Shown: positions 1 through 9,136 of the stretch, piece by piece
Layout of the letters: each line of letters opens with the position of its first letter
How positions within the stretch are numbered: position 1 is the first letter of the stretch
NCBI GenBank assembly: GCA_036263655.1
Contig: DATAGP010000019.1
Location: forward strand, 91,248 to 155,247
From: Schlegelella_A sp036263655
GTDB lineage: Bacteria > Pseudomonadota > Gammaproteobacteria > Burkholderiales > Burkholderiaceae_C
Direction: 5' to 3'
DNA length: 64,000 nucleotides
Notes under the pieces: generated by a model
What the model was told of the DNA's origin: nothing
The model's input: the letters and a program-made list of their open reading frames with translations, nothing else
The model's database searches: none
Program-made: the position numbers and the translations under genes

Positions 1-757
1 TCGTGTCGAGGAGCTCGGCGACGGTGCCGGTGGCGACGGTGCGGCCCTGCGCGACGACCACGACGCTGTCGCAGAGGCGCTCCACCTCCTGCATGATGTG
101 CGTCGAGAAGACGATGCACTTGGAGCCGCCGGCCGGCGTGCGCAGCCAGCGCAGGCTCTCGCGCAGGGCGCGGGTGGCGAGCACGTCCAGCCCGTTGGTG
201 GGCTCGTCGAGGACGATGTTCGGCGGGTCGTGCACGAGGGCGCGCGCCAGTGCCGTCTTCATGCGCTCGCCCTGGCTGAAGCCCTCGGTGCGGCGGTCGA
301 GCAGCGCCGCCATGTCGAACATCCTGGCCAGCTCCGCGGCCCGCGCGTCGGCGGCGTCGCGCGCCATGCCCTGCAGGGCGCCGTAGTAGACGATGTTCTC
401 GCGCGCCGTGAGGCGCGGGTAGAGGCCACGCGCGTCCGAGAGCATGCCGATGCGGGCGAGGACCCGGCGCGGCTCGGTCGCCACATCGATGCCGTCGACG
501 TGCAGGGTGCCCGCATCCGGCGTGATCAGGGCCGCGAGCATGCGCAGCGTCGTCGTCTTGCCGGCCCCGTTGGGACCGAGCAGGCCCGTGATGTGCGCGC
601 CCGGCGCGCTGAAGCTGACGTCGCGCACGGCGTGCACGACGCCGCTGTCCATGCCGTCGCTGCCGCCGCGCCGCCGCCGCGGCAGGGGCAGGCCGAGACC
701 TCGCGCTTTCGCGCGAGGCGCAGCGAAGCGCTTCGCCAGGCCGCGGACTTCGATCAT
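1..757 (-). CDS. ABC exporter ATP-binding protein, NatA type (3' end beyond window)
   Basis: Cytoplasmic ATPase subunit of an ABC-2-type exporter. About 252 residues are visible. Walker A GPNGAGKTT lies at residues 61-69, a signature-like FSQGERMK follows, then Walker B with D-loop (LDEPTNGLD) and an H-loop histidine in FSTHIM. FSQGERMK in place of LSGGQ is typical of NatA-like sodium exporters and related ATPases, but the substrate cannot be read from the ATPase. A basic Arg/Pro-rich insert at residues 12-40 separates the first strand from the rest of the core, which is unusual. The start ATG overlaps the stop of the upstream peptidase gene by four bases (ATGA), so the two are probably translationally coupled. 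The permease would lie past the left edge. Confidence 0.85.
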   Translation of the reverse strand, partial: MIEVRGLAKRFAAPRAKARGLGLPLPRRRRGGSDGMDSGVVHAVRDVSFSAPGAHITGLLGPNGAGKTTTLRMLAALITPDAGTLHVDGIDVATEPRRVLARIGMLSDARGLYPRLTARENIVYYGALQGMARDAADARAAELARMFDMAALLDRRTEGFSQGERMKTALARALVHDPPNIVLDEPTNGLDVLATRALRESLRWLRTPAGGSKCIVFSTHIMQEVERLCDSVVVVAQGRTVATGTVAELLDT

Positions 758-2373
758 CGCCGTGCCGCCGCGGCAGCGGACGCGCCATGTTGGGCCGATA
801 CCGCCGATGCCGCCATCGCCGCAGCGGCCGCCACCGCCGAGGCGCCCGGCGCCGCCGGCGAGGCGGCGCCCACCGGCAGGAAGGCCAGCGGGCGCGGCAC
901 GGCGGCGGCGCAGCCCGCGTCCACCGCAAGGGCCTGTGCAGGCGTGCCGGCATCGATGAAGCGGAACACCACGTCGCGCATGCAGCCGATGCCCATCACG
1001 CCATGGCCGGCATGGGCGACCACGACATGGCGGGCCAGCGGCCCCAGCGCGCGGGTAACGCGCTCGCCGTGCCGCGGCGGCGTCGCCGGGTCGATTCCGC
1101 CGCTGAGCACGAGGACCGGCACGGCGCTCGGGTGCAGCGTGTAGAACTCGGCGGGCACGGCGCCGCGCGGCCAGGCCGCGCACAGCCGTTCGTACAGCGC
1201 CGCGAACTGGGTGCCGAACTGCGCGCCGGGCTTGTCGGTGGCGCCGGCCAGCCGCGGTGCGTCCTCCGCGCACACCACCGACAGGTGCATCCCGGCGGCG
1301 ATCCGCGTCGGCTTGCGCGACACGAAGGTCGCCGTCAGGCCGACCAGGCCCGAGAGCTCGCCGCGCGAGGCGTCGTCGAGCGCGCGCGGCAGCGCCGAGG
1401 CCAGGGTGGGCGAATACAGCGCGCTGCGCACCGCGCCGAGGACCATGTCGCGCGTCAGCTGGAACGTTTCCTCCTTGCCGCTGAGCGCATGCGCGGCCCG
1501 GGCCGGGCGCGGCAAGGACGCGAGCAAGGCATCGACGCGCTGGCGCAGGTCGGGGTGGCTGCGCGCACAGCCCGTCTCCCTCGCACACGCCGCGAGCAGG
1601 CCGTCCAGCGCCTGCTGGTTGTCCGTGGAGAAGCTCGCCGGCAGCACCATGTCGGCGGGGGCTGCGCCGTCGAGCACCATCCGCCGGACGGCGCCGGGGA
1701 ACTGGCGCTGGTACTCCAGCGCCACGCGCGTTCCGTAGGAAAAGGAGACGATGTTGATGCGCTCGGCGCCGAGCGCCCGGCGCACCGCGTCGAGGTCCTG
1801 TGCCGCGATCGGCGTCGTGAAGAAGCCGAGATCGCTCTCGGCGCGAACGTACGGCAGCGTCTGCAGCTGCGCCTTGCATCGGACGGCGAGCTTGACCTGC
1901 CGCTCCGGATCCGCCTGCTCGGCGAGGGACTCGTGCTCCGGCTCCTGACAGGCGAGGGGCGCCGAGCCGCCGGTCCCCCGCTGGTCGACGAAGACGATGT
2001 CGCGGCGGTTGTTGAGGCGCGCGAACAGCGGCATGACCGCGGAGGCCAGGGCGACGGCGCTCTGGCCCGGGCCGCCGGCGATCAGGAACACGGGGTCGGC
2101 GAGCTTGCGCCGCGCCATCGCCGGGACGACGACGTAGCGGAGGTGGATGCGGCTGCGCTCCGGCCGTGCCGGGTCGAGCGGCCGCGGCAGGCTTGCGCAG
2201 AGGACGCCGTTGCGGATGCCCGCGACATGACAGTCGCGCAGCGCCGGCGCCGGATCGGCAGCGAAGGCGCCGGCGTGCAGCCAGGTGGCCCCCGCCATGC
2301 TCGCCGCGATCGCCGCCGCGGCGCCTGCGACGCCCGCGCGCGCCCCCCTGCGGCGAAGAGGCCGCGAGGTCAT
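754..2373 (-). CDS. alpha/beta hydrolase, TAP-family peptidase
   Basis: A 539-residue exported alpha/beta hydrolase related to tripeptidyl aminopeptidases and proline iminopeptidases. The N-terminus is arginine-rich followed by a hydrophobic alanine-rich segment, consistent with a signal peptide. The oxyanion region is AGGPGQSA and the nucleophile elbow is SFSYGTR. The acid residue is likely in SGGIDPATPP and the histidine in AHAGHGVMG near the C-terminus. A TAP C-terminal domain covers the last 150 residues or so. The start at 2373 overlaps the stop of the glutaredoxin-fold gene (ATGA); an open frame runs further upstream, but its composition is non-coding. Its stop overlaps the natA-like start, so these genes form one operon. 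Pairing a TAP peptidase with a NatA-type exporter suggests a shared peptide or envelope function; that is inference. Confidence 0.85.
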   Translation of the reverse strand: MTSRPLRRRGARAGVAGAAAAIAASMAGATWLHAGAFAADPAPALRDCHVAGIRNGVLCASLPRPLDPARPERSRIHLRYVVVPAMARRKLADPVFLIAGGPGQSAVALASAVMPLFARLNNRRDIVFVDQRGTGGSAPLACQEPEHESLAEQADPERQVKLAVRCKAQLQTLPYVRAESDLGFFTTPIAAQDLDAVRRALGAERINIVSFSYGTRVALEYQRQFPGAVRRMVLDGAAPADMVLPASFSTDNQQALDGLLAACARETGCARSHPDLRQRVDALLASLPRPARAAHALSGKEETFQLTRDMVLGAVRSALYSPTLASALPRALDDASRGELSGLVGLTATFVSRKPTRIAAGMHLSVVCAEDAPRLAGATDKPGAQFGTQFAALYERLCAAWPRGAVPAEFYTLHPSAVPVLVLSGGIDPATPPRHGERVTRALGPLARHVVVAHAGHGVMGIGCMRDVVFRFIDAGTPAQALAVDAGCAAAVPRPLAFLPVGAASPAAPGASAVAAAAAMAASAVSAQHGASAAAAARR

Positions 2374-2738
2374 TCGCCGAGCGCGCGCTTCAGCTCGCCG
2401 CTGTCGATCATGCGGGCGAGCTCCTGCCCGCCGCCGATCAGCGTGCCCTTGACGAACACCATCGGGAACGTGGGCCAGCCGGTCCACATCTTCAGCGCAT
2501 TGCGCCGGCGCCACTGGCTGAAGTAGCTGCCGTACTCCAGGTAGTGGTAGCCGACGCCGGCGCCGTCGAGCGCCTGGCGCGCCTTGCGCACCACCGGGTT
2601 GCCGGCCATGCCGACCACCAGCACCGGGTTGGAAACCGACGCCGCCTGGACGTTGTGGACGATGTCGGCGTGAAGGTTGGCGACCCGGTCGCGGATGGCC
2701 GGATGCAGGCGCGCTTCTTCGAGGATCGTCCGGGGCAT
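2370..2738 (-). CDS. glutaredoxin-fold protein without cysteine
   Basis: A 122-residue protein whose last 85 residues align with monothiol glutaredoxins: a beta strand (NPVLVVGMAG), then the helix that normally starts with CGFS, then WPTFPMVFVKGTLIGG, which carries the cis-proline and the GG glutathione-binding motif. The CGFS position is occupied by VVRKAR, and the whole protein contains no cysteine. It therefore cannot carry out thiol chemistry or ligate an Fe-S cluster through its own thiol. A glutathione-binding or structural role is possible. The ATG at 2738 gives a normal-length family member. It lies 53 bases downstream of the pirin gene and overlaps the peptidase start, so it is probably in the same transcript. 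Confidence 0.8.
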   Translation of the reverse strand: MPRTILEEARLHPAIRDRVANLHADIVHNVQAASVSNPVLVVGMAGNPVVRKARQALDGAGVGYHYLEYGSYFSQWRRRNALKMWTGWPTFPMVFVKGTLIGGGQELARMIDSGELKRALGE

Positions 2739-2791
2739 GGCGTGGGGCGGGAATGGCGGAGCGCACCATACCACCGCCCCCGCGGCGGGGC

Positions 2792-3673
2792 TCAGGCGGC
2801 GAGCTTGCCGCGCTGATAGTCGGAGAAGGCCTGCTCCAGCTCGGCCCGCGTGTTCATCACGAACGGACCGTACTGCGCGATCGGCTCGCCCAGCGGCCGG
2901 CCGGCGACGAGGAGGACCCGCCCCGGGCCGGCGGCAGCCGCCGGCACCGCCAGGCGAACGCCGTCGGAGGCCGGGTCGTTGCGCAGGATGGCCATGCGCT
3001 CGGACTCGATCGCCTCCCCATCGCCGACCTGGACCGGGACGCCGCCGAACACGTAGGCGAAGGCGTTGTGGCCCGCCGGCAGCTCGGCGTCGAAGGCACT
3101 GCCCGGAGGCAAGGTGAGGTCGAGGACGATCGGCTCGGTGCGCGGCCGCGTCACGGCACCCGCGGTCCCGTGGCTGCTGCCGGCGATGACGCGGACGCGC
3201 ACGCGCGCATCCGTCGTGTATTCGGGAACCGCCGCCGGGACGATGTCCCGATAGGCCGGCGCCGTCATCTTGTCGGCGGCGGCGAGGTTGACCCAGAGCT
3301 GGAAGCCGGCCATGCGACCCTCGGTCTGCTCCGGCATCTCGGAGTGGATGATGCCGCGGCCGGCCGTCATCCACTGCACGCTGCCGGGCTCGAGCAGGCC
3401 GACGTTGCCGACGCTGTCGCGGTGGCGCATGCGCCCCTCGAGCATGATGGTGACGGTCTCGAAGCCGCGGTGCGGGTGATCGGGGAAGCCGCCGATGTAG
3501 TCGCTGGCGGCGTCGCTGCCGAAGGCGTCGAGCATCAGGAAGGGGTCGAGTCGCTGCTGCAGCGGCTGCGTCAGGACGCGCGTCAGCTTGACGCCGTCGC
3601 CGTCGGATGCGGCCTGGCCGCGGACCACGCGCTCGACCGAGCGCGAACGAAAGGAGGTGGCGGTGGTGTTCAT
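2792..3673 (-). CDS. pirin family protein
   Basis: A 293-residue two-cupin pirin. The N-terminal cupin holds the metal-binding histidines in DHPHRGFETVTIMLEG and in GRGIIHSEMPEQ, the hallmark Fe-binding positions of pirins; the C-terminal cupin is present too (residues about 170-260). Bacterial pirins such as YhhW act as quercetinases or regulators, and which applies here is not visible. The chosen start, ATG at 3673, gives the standard family N-terminus; the open frame continues upstream through the gst gene but is a shadow. It is divergently arranged with the glutathione transferase gene. No ribosome-binding site is seen, and a TATATT sequence lies just upstream of the ATG. Confidence 0.9.
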   Translation of the reverse strand: MNTTATSFRSRSVERVVRGQAASDGDGVKLTRVLTQPLQQRLDPFLMLDAFGSDAASDYIGGFPDHPHRGFETVTIMLEGRMRHRDSVGNVGLLEPGSVQWMTAGRGIIHSEMPEQTEGRMAGFQLWVNLAAADKMTAPAYRDIVPAAVPEYTTDARVRVRVIAGSSHGTAGAVTRPRTEPIVLDLTLPPGSAFDAELPAGHNAFAYVFGGVPVQVGDGEAIESERMAILRNDPASDGVRLAVPAAAAGPGRVLLVAGRPLGEPIAQYGPFVMNTRAELEQAFSDYQRGKLAA

Positions 3674-3811
3674 GCGTCCAATATAGGCACGGCCGCCGCT
3701 TTCGATACGGCGACGGCTTTGCACGCTGCGTTCAACGGCGGCGAACGAAGCGGCCGGCGAGATCGCCGCCCCTGCGGTGTAATGTCCGTCCCCCTTTTCT
3801 TCAAGGCACGC

Positions 3812-4420
3812 ATGAAACTCTATTACAGCCCCGGCGCCTGCTCGCTGTCGCCGCACATCGTCCTCATCGAGTCGGGCCTCGCCTTCGAGCCGGTGCTCGC
3901 CAGCACCAAGACGCACAAGCTCCAGGACGGCACCGACTACTACACGATCAACCCCAAGGGCTACGTGCCGCTGCTCGAGCTCGACAACGGCGAGCGCCTG
4001 ACCGAAGGCCCGGCGATCGTCCAGTACATCGCCGACCAGGTGCCGGCGAAGGGGCTCGCGCCGGCGAACGGGACGATGGCGCGGTACCGCCTGCAGGAGT
4101 GGCTCAACTTCATCACCAGCGAGCTGCACAAGGGCGTCGGCGGCCTCTTCAACGCGGCGATGCCGGAAGAGGCCAAGGCCTTGATGAAGGCCAAGGCCGC
4201 CGAGCGCTTCAAGTGGGTCGACTCGCAGCTCGAGGGGAAGAGCTACCTGATGGGCGATGCGTTCAGCGTCGCCGACGCCTACCTGTTCACGGTCACCAAC
4301 TGGACGCGGCATGTCGGCATCGACATCTCGGCGCTGAAGAACCTCGGCGCCTTCCAGGCCCGCATGGCGGCGCGGCCCGCCGTACAGGCGGCGATGAAGG
4401 CCGAAGGCCTGCTCAAGTAG
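3812..4420 (+). CDS. gstA: glutathione S-transferase, GstA (beta class)
   Basis: A 202-residue cytosolic glutathione transferase closely matching E. coli GstA from end to end. The N-terminal thioredoxin-fold domain begins MKLYYSPGACSLSPHI with the beta-class Cys10; the cis-Pro segment is NPKGYVPLLEL and the glutathione-binding motif is LTEGPAIVQYIAD. The C-terminal helical domain includes ELHKGVGGLF and GDAFSVADAYLFTV, which carries the conserved capping motif. It conjugates glutathione to electrophiles and may also have peroxidase activity. Divergent from the pirin gene, with 138 bases between the two starts. Confidence 0.93.
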   Translation: MKLYYSPGACSLSPHIVLIESGLAFEPVLASTKTHKLQDGTDYYTINPKGYVPLLELDNGERLTEGPAIVQYIADQVPAKGLAPANGTMARYRLQEWLNFITSELHKGVGGLFNAAMPEEAKALMKAKAAERFKWVDSQLEGKSYLMGDAFSVADAYLFTVTNWTRHVGIDISALKNLGAFQARMAARPAVQAAMKAEGLLK

Positions 4421-4439
4421 GACGAGAGTAGGACGAGAC

Positions 4440-4817
4440 ATGCGCGCCGCCTCGCTCGTGGCGATCGTGGCGATCGTCGCCGCGACGGCCGGCGCCGGGG
4501 CGGCGGCGTCGCCGCCCGGGCCGGGCCGCTACGAGGCCGTCCTCTGCGTCGCGACGCAGTCCGGCGCCGCGCCGAGCTGCGGCAGCGTCGACGTCGAGCT
4601 GCGCAGCGGCGGACGGATGAGCGTGCGCGTGGCCGACATCGTCTATCAGCTGTCGCTCGGGCGCAGCCAGCTCGAGGTCGCGACCCTGCACGGCGCCATG
4701 CAGATCGACGAGTTCAACGCCCCGTACGAGTGGCAGGGCGAGACCTTGCGCTTCAACGATCTGGCCAAGGACGTGCGCTACGAAGTGCGCATCGGCACGC
4801 GCGTTCAGCCCAGGTGA
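4440..4817 (+). CDS. small exported protein, function unknown
   Basis: A 125-residue protein with a clear signal peptide (residues 1-23, alanine-rich, cleavage near GAAA/SPPG). The mature part is about 100 residues with two cysteines (CVATQSGAAPSC) that could form a disulphide, and it is rich in beta-forming residues. I do not recognise the family. A purine-rich ribosome-binding site (GTAGGACGAG) precedes the ATG. It starts 19 bases after gstA on the same strand, so it may be co-transcribed. Its last 13 bases overlap, tail to tail, the end of the YejF-type gene. Confidence 0.75.
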   Translation: MRAASLVAIVAIVAATAGAGAAASPPGPGRYEAVLCVATQSGAAPSCGSVDVELRSGGRMSVRVADIVYQLSLGRSQLEVATLHGAMQIDEFNAPYEWQGETLRFNDLAKDVRYEVRIGTRVQPR

Positions 4818-6391
4818 GCCGCCGCCAGCAGGGCCTTCGTGTAGGGCTCGCGCGGTGATTCGAACAGCGCCTCCGCCTCCCCTTCCTCGACGATTTCGCC
4901 GTCCTTCATGACGAGCACGCGGTGCGACATCGCCCGCACGACGGCAAGGTCGTGGCTGATGAAGACATAGCTCATGCCGTAGCGGCGCTGCAGGTCGGCG
5001 AGCAGCGCCAGGACCTGGCGCTGCACCGAGACGTCGAGGGCCGACGTCGGCTCGTCGAGGACCAGCACCTCCGGACGCAGGATCACCGCCCGGGCGATCG
5101 CGATGCGCTGCCGCTGCCCGCCCGAGAACTCGTGCGGATAGCGCTCGAGCACGTCGGCCATGCCGTCGCCGGGGCCGAGGCCCACTTCCTCCAGCATGGT
5201 GACGACGAGCGCCTGACGCTCGGCCCGGCCGAGCTCCGGCCGGTGCAGGGCCAGCCCTTCGCCGACGATGCGGCCGACGCGCATGCGCGGGCTGAGCGAG
5301 CCGAACGGGTCCTGGAAAACGACCTGCATCCGGCGCCGCATCGCGCGCAGGACGCCGGCGTCGGCGCCGTCGACGCGCTGCCCACCGAGGGCGACCTCGC
5401 CGGCGGCGATCGGCTGCAAGGCGAGCAGCGCCATGCCGAGCGTCGTCTTGCCCGAGCCCGACTCGCCGACGATGCCGAGCGTCTCGCCGCGGCGCAGCTC
5501 GAGCGTCGCGCGGCGCACGGCGTCGAAGCGCCGCTTGCGGAACCACGCGCCGGGCAGGCCGAAGCTGACGCGAACGTCACGGGCCTGGACCAGCAGCGGC
5601 GCATCGGCGGGCAGCGGCCGGACCTCGCGCACCGGGCGGCTCGCCAGCAGCCTTGTCGTGTATGCGTGCCGGGGCACGCCGAACACGTCGGCGGTGCGGC
5701 CGCTTTCGACCAGGCGGCCGCGTTCCATCACGCCGACGCGGTGCGTGAAGCGGCGCACCAGGTTCAGGTCGTGGGTGATGAAGAGGAGCGCCATGCCCAT
5801 CTCGGCCTGCAAGGCGTCGAGCAGGGCCAGGATCTGCGCCTGGATCGTCACGTCGAGGGCCGTGGTCGGCTCGTCGGCGATGAGCAGCCGCGGCCGGCCG
5901 GCCAGGGCCATGGCGATCATCGCCCGCTGCCGCTGACCGCCGGAGAGCTGGTGCGGGTACGAGTCGACGCGCCGTTCCGGCTCGGGAATGCCGGTCGTCG
6001 CCAGGAGCTGCACGGCACGGGTCCGCGCGGCGCGGTGGCCGAGCCCCTCGTGCAGGCGCAGCACCTCGCCGATCTGCGCGCCCACCGTGTGCAGCGGGTT
6101 GAGCGCGGTCATCGGCTCCTGGAAGATCATGGCGATGCCGGCACCGCGCAGCGCCCGCATCTCGCGCTCGCCCTTCTGGCGCAGGTCGGCGCCCTCAAAG
6201 ACGATGCGCCCGCTCGTCTCGGCGCCCTCGACCAGGCCGAGCACCGACAGCGCCGTGATCGATTTGCCCGAGCCCGACTCGCCGACGAGGGCGAACTTCT
6301 CGCCCGCCTCGATCGCGAACGACACGTCGTCGACGACGGCCGTGGCCCCGAAGCGGACCGTCAGGTGCTCGACCGAGAGCAGCGCCGGCAT
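4805..6391 (-). CDS. peptide ABC transporter, duplicated ATPase (YejF-like)
   Basis: A 528-residue protein of two fused ABC ATPase domains, the arrangement and length of YejF (microcin C / peptide importer). Half one has GESGSGKS, LSGGQRQR and LLIADEPTTALDV; half two has GESGSGKT, FSGGQRQR and VLDEPTSALDV. Each half ends in an oligopeptide-transporter C-terminal region. It would energise uptake of peptides through YejBE-type permeases, but none is nearby, so it is an orphan ATPase here. The start at 6391 lies 14 bases after the stop of the thioredoxin-like lipoprotein gene, so they are probably one operon. Confidence 0.9.
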   Translation of the reverse strand: MPALLSVEHLTVRFGATAVVDDVSFAIEAGEKFALVGESGSGKSITALSVLGLVEGAETSGRIVFEGADLRQKGEREMRALRGAGIAMIFQEPMTALNPLHTVGAQIGEVLRLHEGLGHRAARTRAVQLLATTGIPEPERRVDSYPHQLSGGQRQRAMIAMALAGRPRLLIADEPTTALDVTIQAQILALLDALQAEMGMALLFITHDLNLVRRFTHRVGVMERGRLVESGRTADVFGVPRHAYTTRLLASRPVREVRPLPADAPLLVQARDVRVSFGLPGAWFRKRRFDAVRRATLELRRGETLGIVGESGSGKTTLGMALLALQPIAAGEVALGGQRVDGADAGVLRAMRRRMQVVFQDPFGSLSPRMRVGRIVGEGLALHRPELGRAERQALVVTMLEEVGLGPGDGMADVLERYPHEFSGGQRQRIAIARAVILRPEVLVLDEPTSALDVSVQRQVLALLADLQRRYGMSYVFISHDLAVVRAMSHRVLVMKDGEIVEEGEAEALFESPREPYTKALLAAAHLG

Positions 6392-6405
6392 CGACGCGCG
6401 TCGGC

Positions 6406-8136
6406 TCAGGCGCTCGGCTTGGCCGCCGGGGCGAGCAGTCCGGTGCAGGTCGCCCGCTCGGCGTCGCTGCGGCCCGGCGCGGCGCAGATCGCGTCGAGCT
6501 TCTTCTGCAGTCGCGACAGCACCGCGCCGTGCACGCCGCCCTGGTTCCACGCCTGCAGGCGCGTGCCGATGCGCTGCAGCGAGCGGGCGCTGCGCTCGTA
6601 GAAGGCGTCGGGCTGGCTCGCGGCCTCGTCGAGCAGGCGGTGGCCCATGGCCTCGATCGCGCCCTCGTCGCCCGGCGTCATCTCGATCAGGGCGTTGAGG
6701 TAGCTGGCGCCCCATTGCAATCGGGTCGACGGCCCTTCGCTCTTCTCGAACGCATCGCGGTACCAGCGCAAGGCGCCGACGGTGTCGCCGCGCTTCTTCG
6801 CGTTGCTGGCGAGCCCCGACATCAGGTAGTAGGGCGAATGGCTCCGCGCGAGGTTGGCCTTCAGCAAGGCATCGGACTCGTCACCCAGGCCGGCGCGCTC
6901 GAGCAGGTAGGCGGCCGCCGGGATGACGGCCATGCGCTCGTAGCCGTCGGCGATCTCGCGGTCGGCGCGCGCTGCCTGCTCGCGCACCTCGGCGACGAGC
7001 GCGGGCGGGAGGGGCGGCGCCGCCGCCTTCGCCGCGCTCGGCCCCGATGCCTCGGCGCGGCTGTCGATGCGCGCAAGGTCGACCTGGGCGATGACCGCCT
7101 GCATGCGGTCGGCGCGCGACAGCGTCGCGTCGCCCTGCAGCCGCTTCAGCGCCTGCTCGAACGCGGCCACGAGCGTTGCGCGCTCGGGCGTCCCGGGCTT
7201 GCTCAGGGCACGCACGATCTCGGCCGCCGCGGAGGTCAGGGTGTCGGTCTGCTGGCGCGCCCGCGGCGGGTCGGCGAGGAGCGCGAGGGTGGCCGCGCGA
7301 ACCACGGGGTCGGCGCGGGCCGGGTTCTTCTCGTCGGCCGCGGCGAGCGCCTTCAGGCGCAGCCGCATCGCCGTATCCGGCGGGTCGTCGGGGCAGGTGT
7401 CGGCGAGCCGGGCGAGCGTCGCCGGCACGCGGTCCTTGGGAACGACCTGCTGCTCGTCGGTCTCCCACGAGTAGAAGGCGAGCAGGCGCCAGTCGTTGGC
7501 GCTCATGCCGGCGCCGCCCGCGAGCGCGTGCGCCAGCACCGTCTTCACCGGACGCGCGGCATTCATGCCGAGCGTCAGCAGCTGCGTGTAGCGGGCCGGA
7601 TCGGCCTCGCCGGGCAGGCGCGTCAGCTCCTGCCCGTGGGGGCTGAAGAGCACCAGCGTCGGGTAGCCGCTGACGCGGAAGCGCGCCCCGACCTTCTGCG
7701 CGCCCGGGACGTCCCCGTCGACGTAGACCGGCACGAACGCGCGCGTGCGCTCGATGAAGTCCTGGCGGTTGAAGAGCGTCGCCTGGACCTGGTTGCACGG
7801 CGGGCACCACTTGGCGCCCCAGTAGACGAACACCGGCTTGTTCTCGGCGCGCGCGACGGCGAAGGCGGCGTCGATCTGCGCGTCGCTGGCGGCCGCCCGC
7901 CAGGCGATGCCGCCGTCCTTGGCCGGCTTGGCATCTGCGGGCGCCGCCGCAGCCGACTCGGAAGGCGCCCCCGGTGCCGCCTCGTCGCCTCGCCCGCACC
8001 CGGCCAGGGCCGCGCCCACGATCAGCGCCAGCAGCGCCGCAGGCGTCGATCCTCGGCCGCGGCCGACTGCGGCGCTTCGGACCGGGCGACGAGCGAAAGC
8101 GGTCTTCATCAGCGGACGTGTCGTTTCGAGCGTCAT
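6406..8136 (-). CDS. thioredoxin-like lipoprotein with helical C-terminus
   Basis: A 576-residue predicted lipoprotein. The N-terminus has an arginine-rich region, a hydrophobic stretch and a lipobox LAGC (Cys47). An Ala/Pro-rich linker precedes a thioredoxin fold with active site WCPPC at residues 110-114 and cis-Pro in SGYPTLV. The remaining 350 residues are alpha-helical, possibly TPR-like. A redox-active CxxC in a periplasm-facing lipoprotein suggests a role in disulphide reduction or in cytochrome or envelope protein maturation. The start at 8136 is supported by GAGGTGA seven bases upstream; a second ATG at 8109 is possible. It follows the EamA gene by 30 bases and precedes the YejF-type ATPase. 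Confidence 0.8.
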   Translation of the reverse strand: MTLETTRPLMKTAFARRPVRSAAVGRGRGSTPAALLALIVGAALAGCGRGDEAAPGAPSESAAAAPADAKPAKDGGIAWRAAASDAQIDAAFAVARAENKPVFVYWGAKWCPPCNQVQATLFNRQDFIERTRAFVPVYVDGDVPGAQKVGARFRVSGYPTLVLFSPHGQELTRLPGEADPARYTQLLTLGMNAARPVKTVLAHALAGGAGMSANDWRLLAFYSWETDEQQVVPKDRVPATLARLADTCPDDPPDTAMRLRLKALAAADEKNPARADPVVRAATLALLADPPRARQQTDTLTSAAAEIVRALSKPGTPERATLVAAFEQALKRLQGDATLSRADRMQAVIAQVDLARIDSRAEASGPSAAKAAAPPLPPALVAEVREQAARADREIADGYERMAVIPAAAYLLERAGLGDESDALLKANLARSHSPYYLMSGLASNAKKRGDTVGALRWYRDAFEKSEGPSTRLQWGASYLNALIEMTPGDEGAIEAMGHRLLDEAASQPDAFYERSARSLQRIGTRLQAWNQGGVHGAVLSRLQKKLDAICAAPGRSDAERATCTGLLAPAAKPSA

Positions 8137-8166
8137 CGTGTCACCTCGGCCGCCATCATGAACCGA

Positions 8167-9135
8167 TCAGTCGACGGGTGCGGGCGCCTCGCGCACCGGA
8201 TCCCGCTCGCTCGAGGTGAATTGCGCAAGCGCGACGCCGGCGAGGGTGATCGCCGCACCGGCGATCTTGATGAGCGAGTAGCGCTCGCCGGTCAGGCCCC
8301 AGGCGACGAGACCGGCGACCGGCGGCATGAGGTACATCAGGGGCGCGGTCCGGGCGACGCCACGCACCGCGTTGATCCAGCCCCAGACCAGCCAGCCGAC
8401 GAAGGCGGAGACGATGACGGCGTAGAAGGTGCCGGCCCAGATCGCCGGGCCGACCTCGCGCCACTGCACGGCCAGGCCGGCGGGCAGGCTGAGGGCGACG
8501 ACGGGCAGGCTGCCGAACAGCACCGCGTAGGCCATCACCGTGACGCCGCCGAGGCGCTCGATGTAGGGCTTCGAGGCGACGGTGTAGTACGAGAAGAAGG
8601 AGGCGGCGACGAGGAGCACCAGGTCGCCGGCGCTGGCCTGCCAGTGGCCGCCGAACAGCTTGTCGGAGAGGAAGGTGACGACACCGCTGCAGGCGACGCC
8701 GACGCCGGCGATCTGCCCGCGCGTCAGCTTCTCGAGGCCGTGCCAGTGCAGGATGAGGAGGGTGAAGACCGGGCCGCAGGCGAGGATCAGGGAGCTCGAG
8801 AAGGCGGTCGACCAATGGATGCCGTAGGTCACCATGCCGACGTGCAGCAGGTGGCCGACGAGGCCGAGCCGGAGCAGCGCGAACGCGTCGGCGCGCGACA
8901 GCCGCGGCCAATGGCGGCCGAAGCGCGCGAACAGCAGCACCGCCGCCGCGACCGGCATGATCAGGTAGCGCACGAATAGGAAGCCGCCGGGCGAGAGCGC
9001 CTCGAAGACGGCCTTCTGCACCGAGAAGTTGGCGCCCCAGACGAGGATCAGGACGAGCGCGGCGACCAGCGCCTGGCGCGATCGGTCGATCGCCACGCCC
9101 GAGGCGGGACTTCCGGCCGAAGCCGCGATGGGCAT
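8167..9135 (-). CDS. DMT-superfamily transporter, EamA type
   Basis: A 322-residue inner-membrane protein with about ten hydrophobic segments in two EamA repeats (first repeat from about residue 25, second from about residue 170). The first helix is AALVLILVWGANFSVQKAV, typical of the family, and the second repeat ends with the usual GERYSLIKIAGAAITLAGVAL. These proteins export amino acids, nucleosides or drugs, and the substrate is not predictable. The start at 9135 lies one base after the stop of the upstream 246-residue gene. The organisation implies one operon from 9877 to 4805. Confidence 0.9.
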   Translation of the reverse strand: MPIAASAGSPASGVAIDRSRQALVAALVLILVWGANFSVQKAVFEALSPGGFLFVRYLIMPVAAAVLLFARFGRHWPRLSRADAFALLRLGLVGHLLHVGMVTYGIHWSTAFSSSLILACGPVFTLLILHWHGLEKLTRGQIAGVGVACSGVVTFLSDKLFGGHWQASAGDLVLLVAASFFSYYTVASKPYIERLGGVTVMAYAVLFGSLPVVALSLPAGLAVQWREVGPAIWAGTFYAVIVSAFVGWLVWGWINAVRGVARTAPLMYLMPPVAGLVAWGLTGERYSLIKIAGAAITLAGVALAQFTSSERDPVREAPAPVD

Positions 9136-9136
9136 C

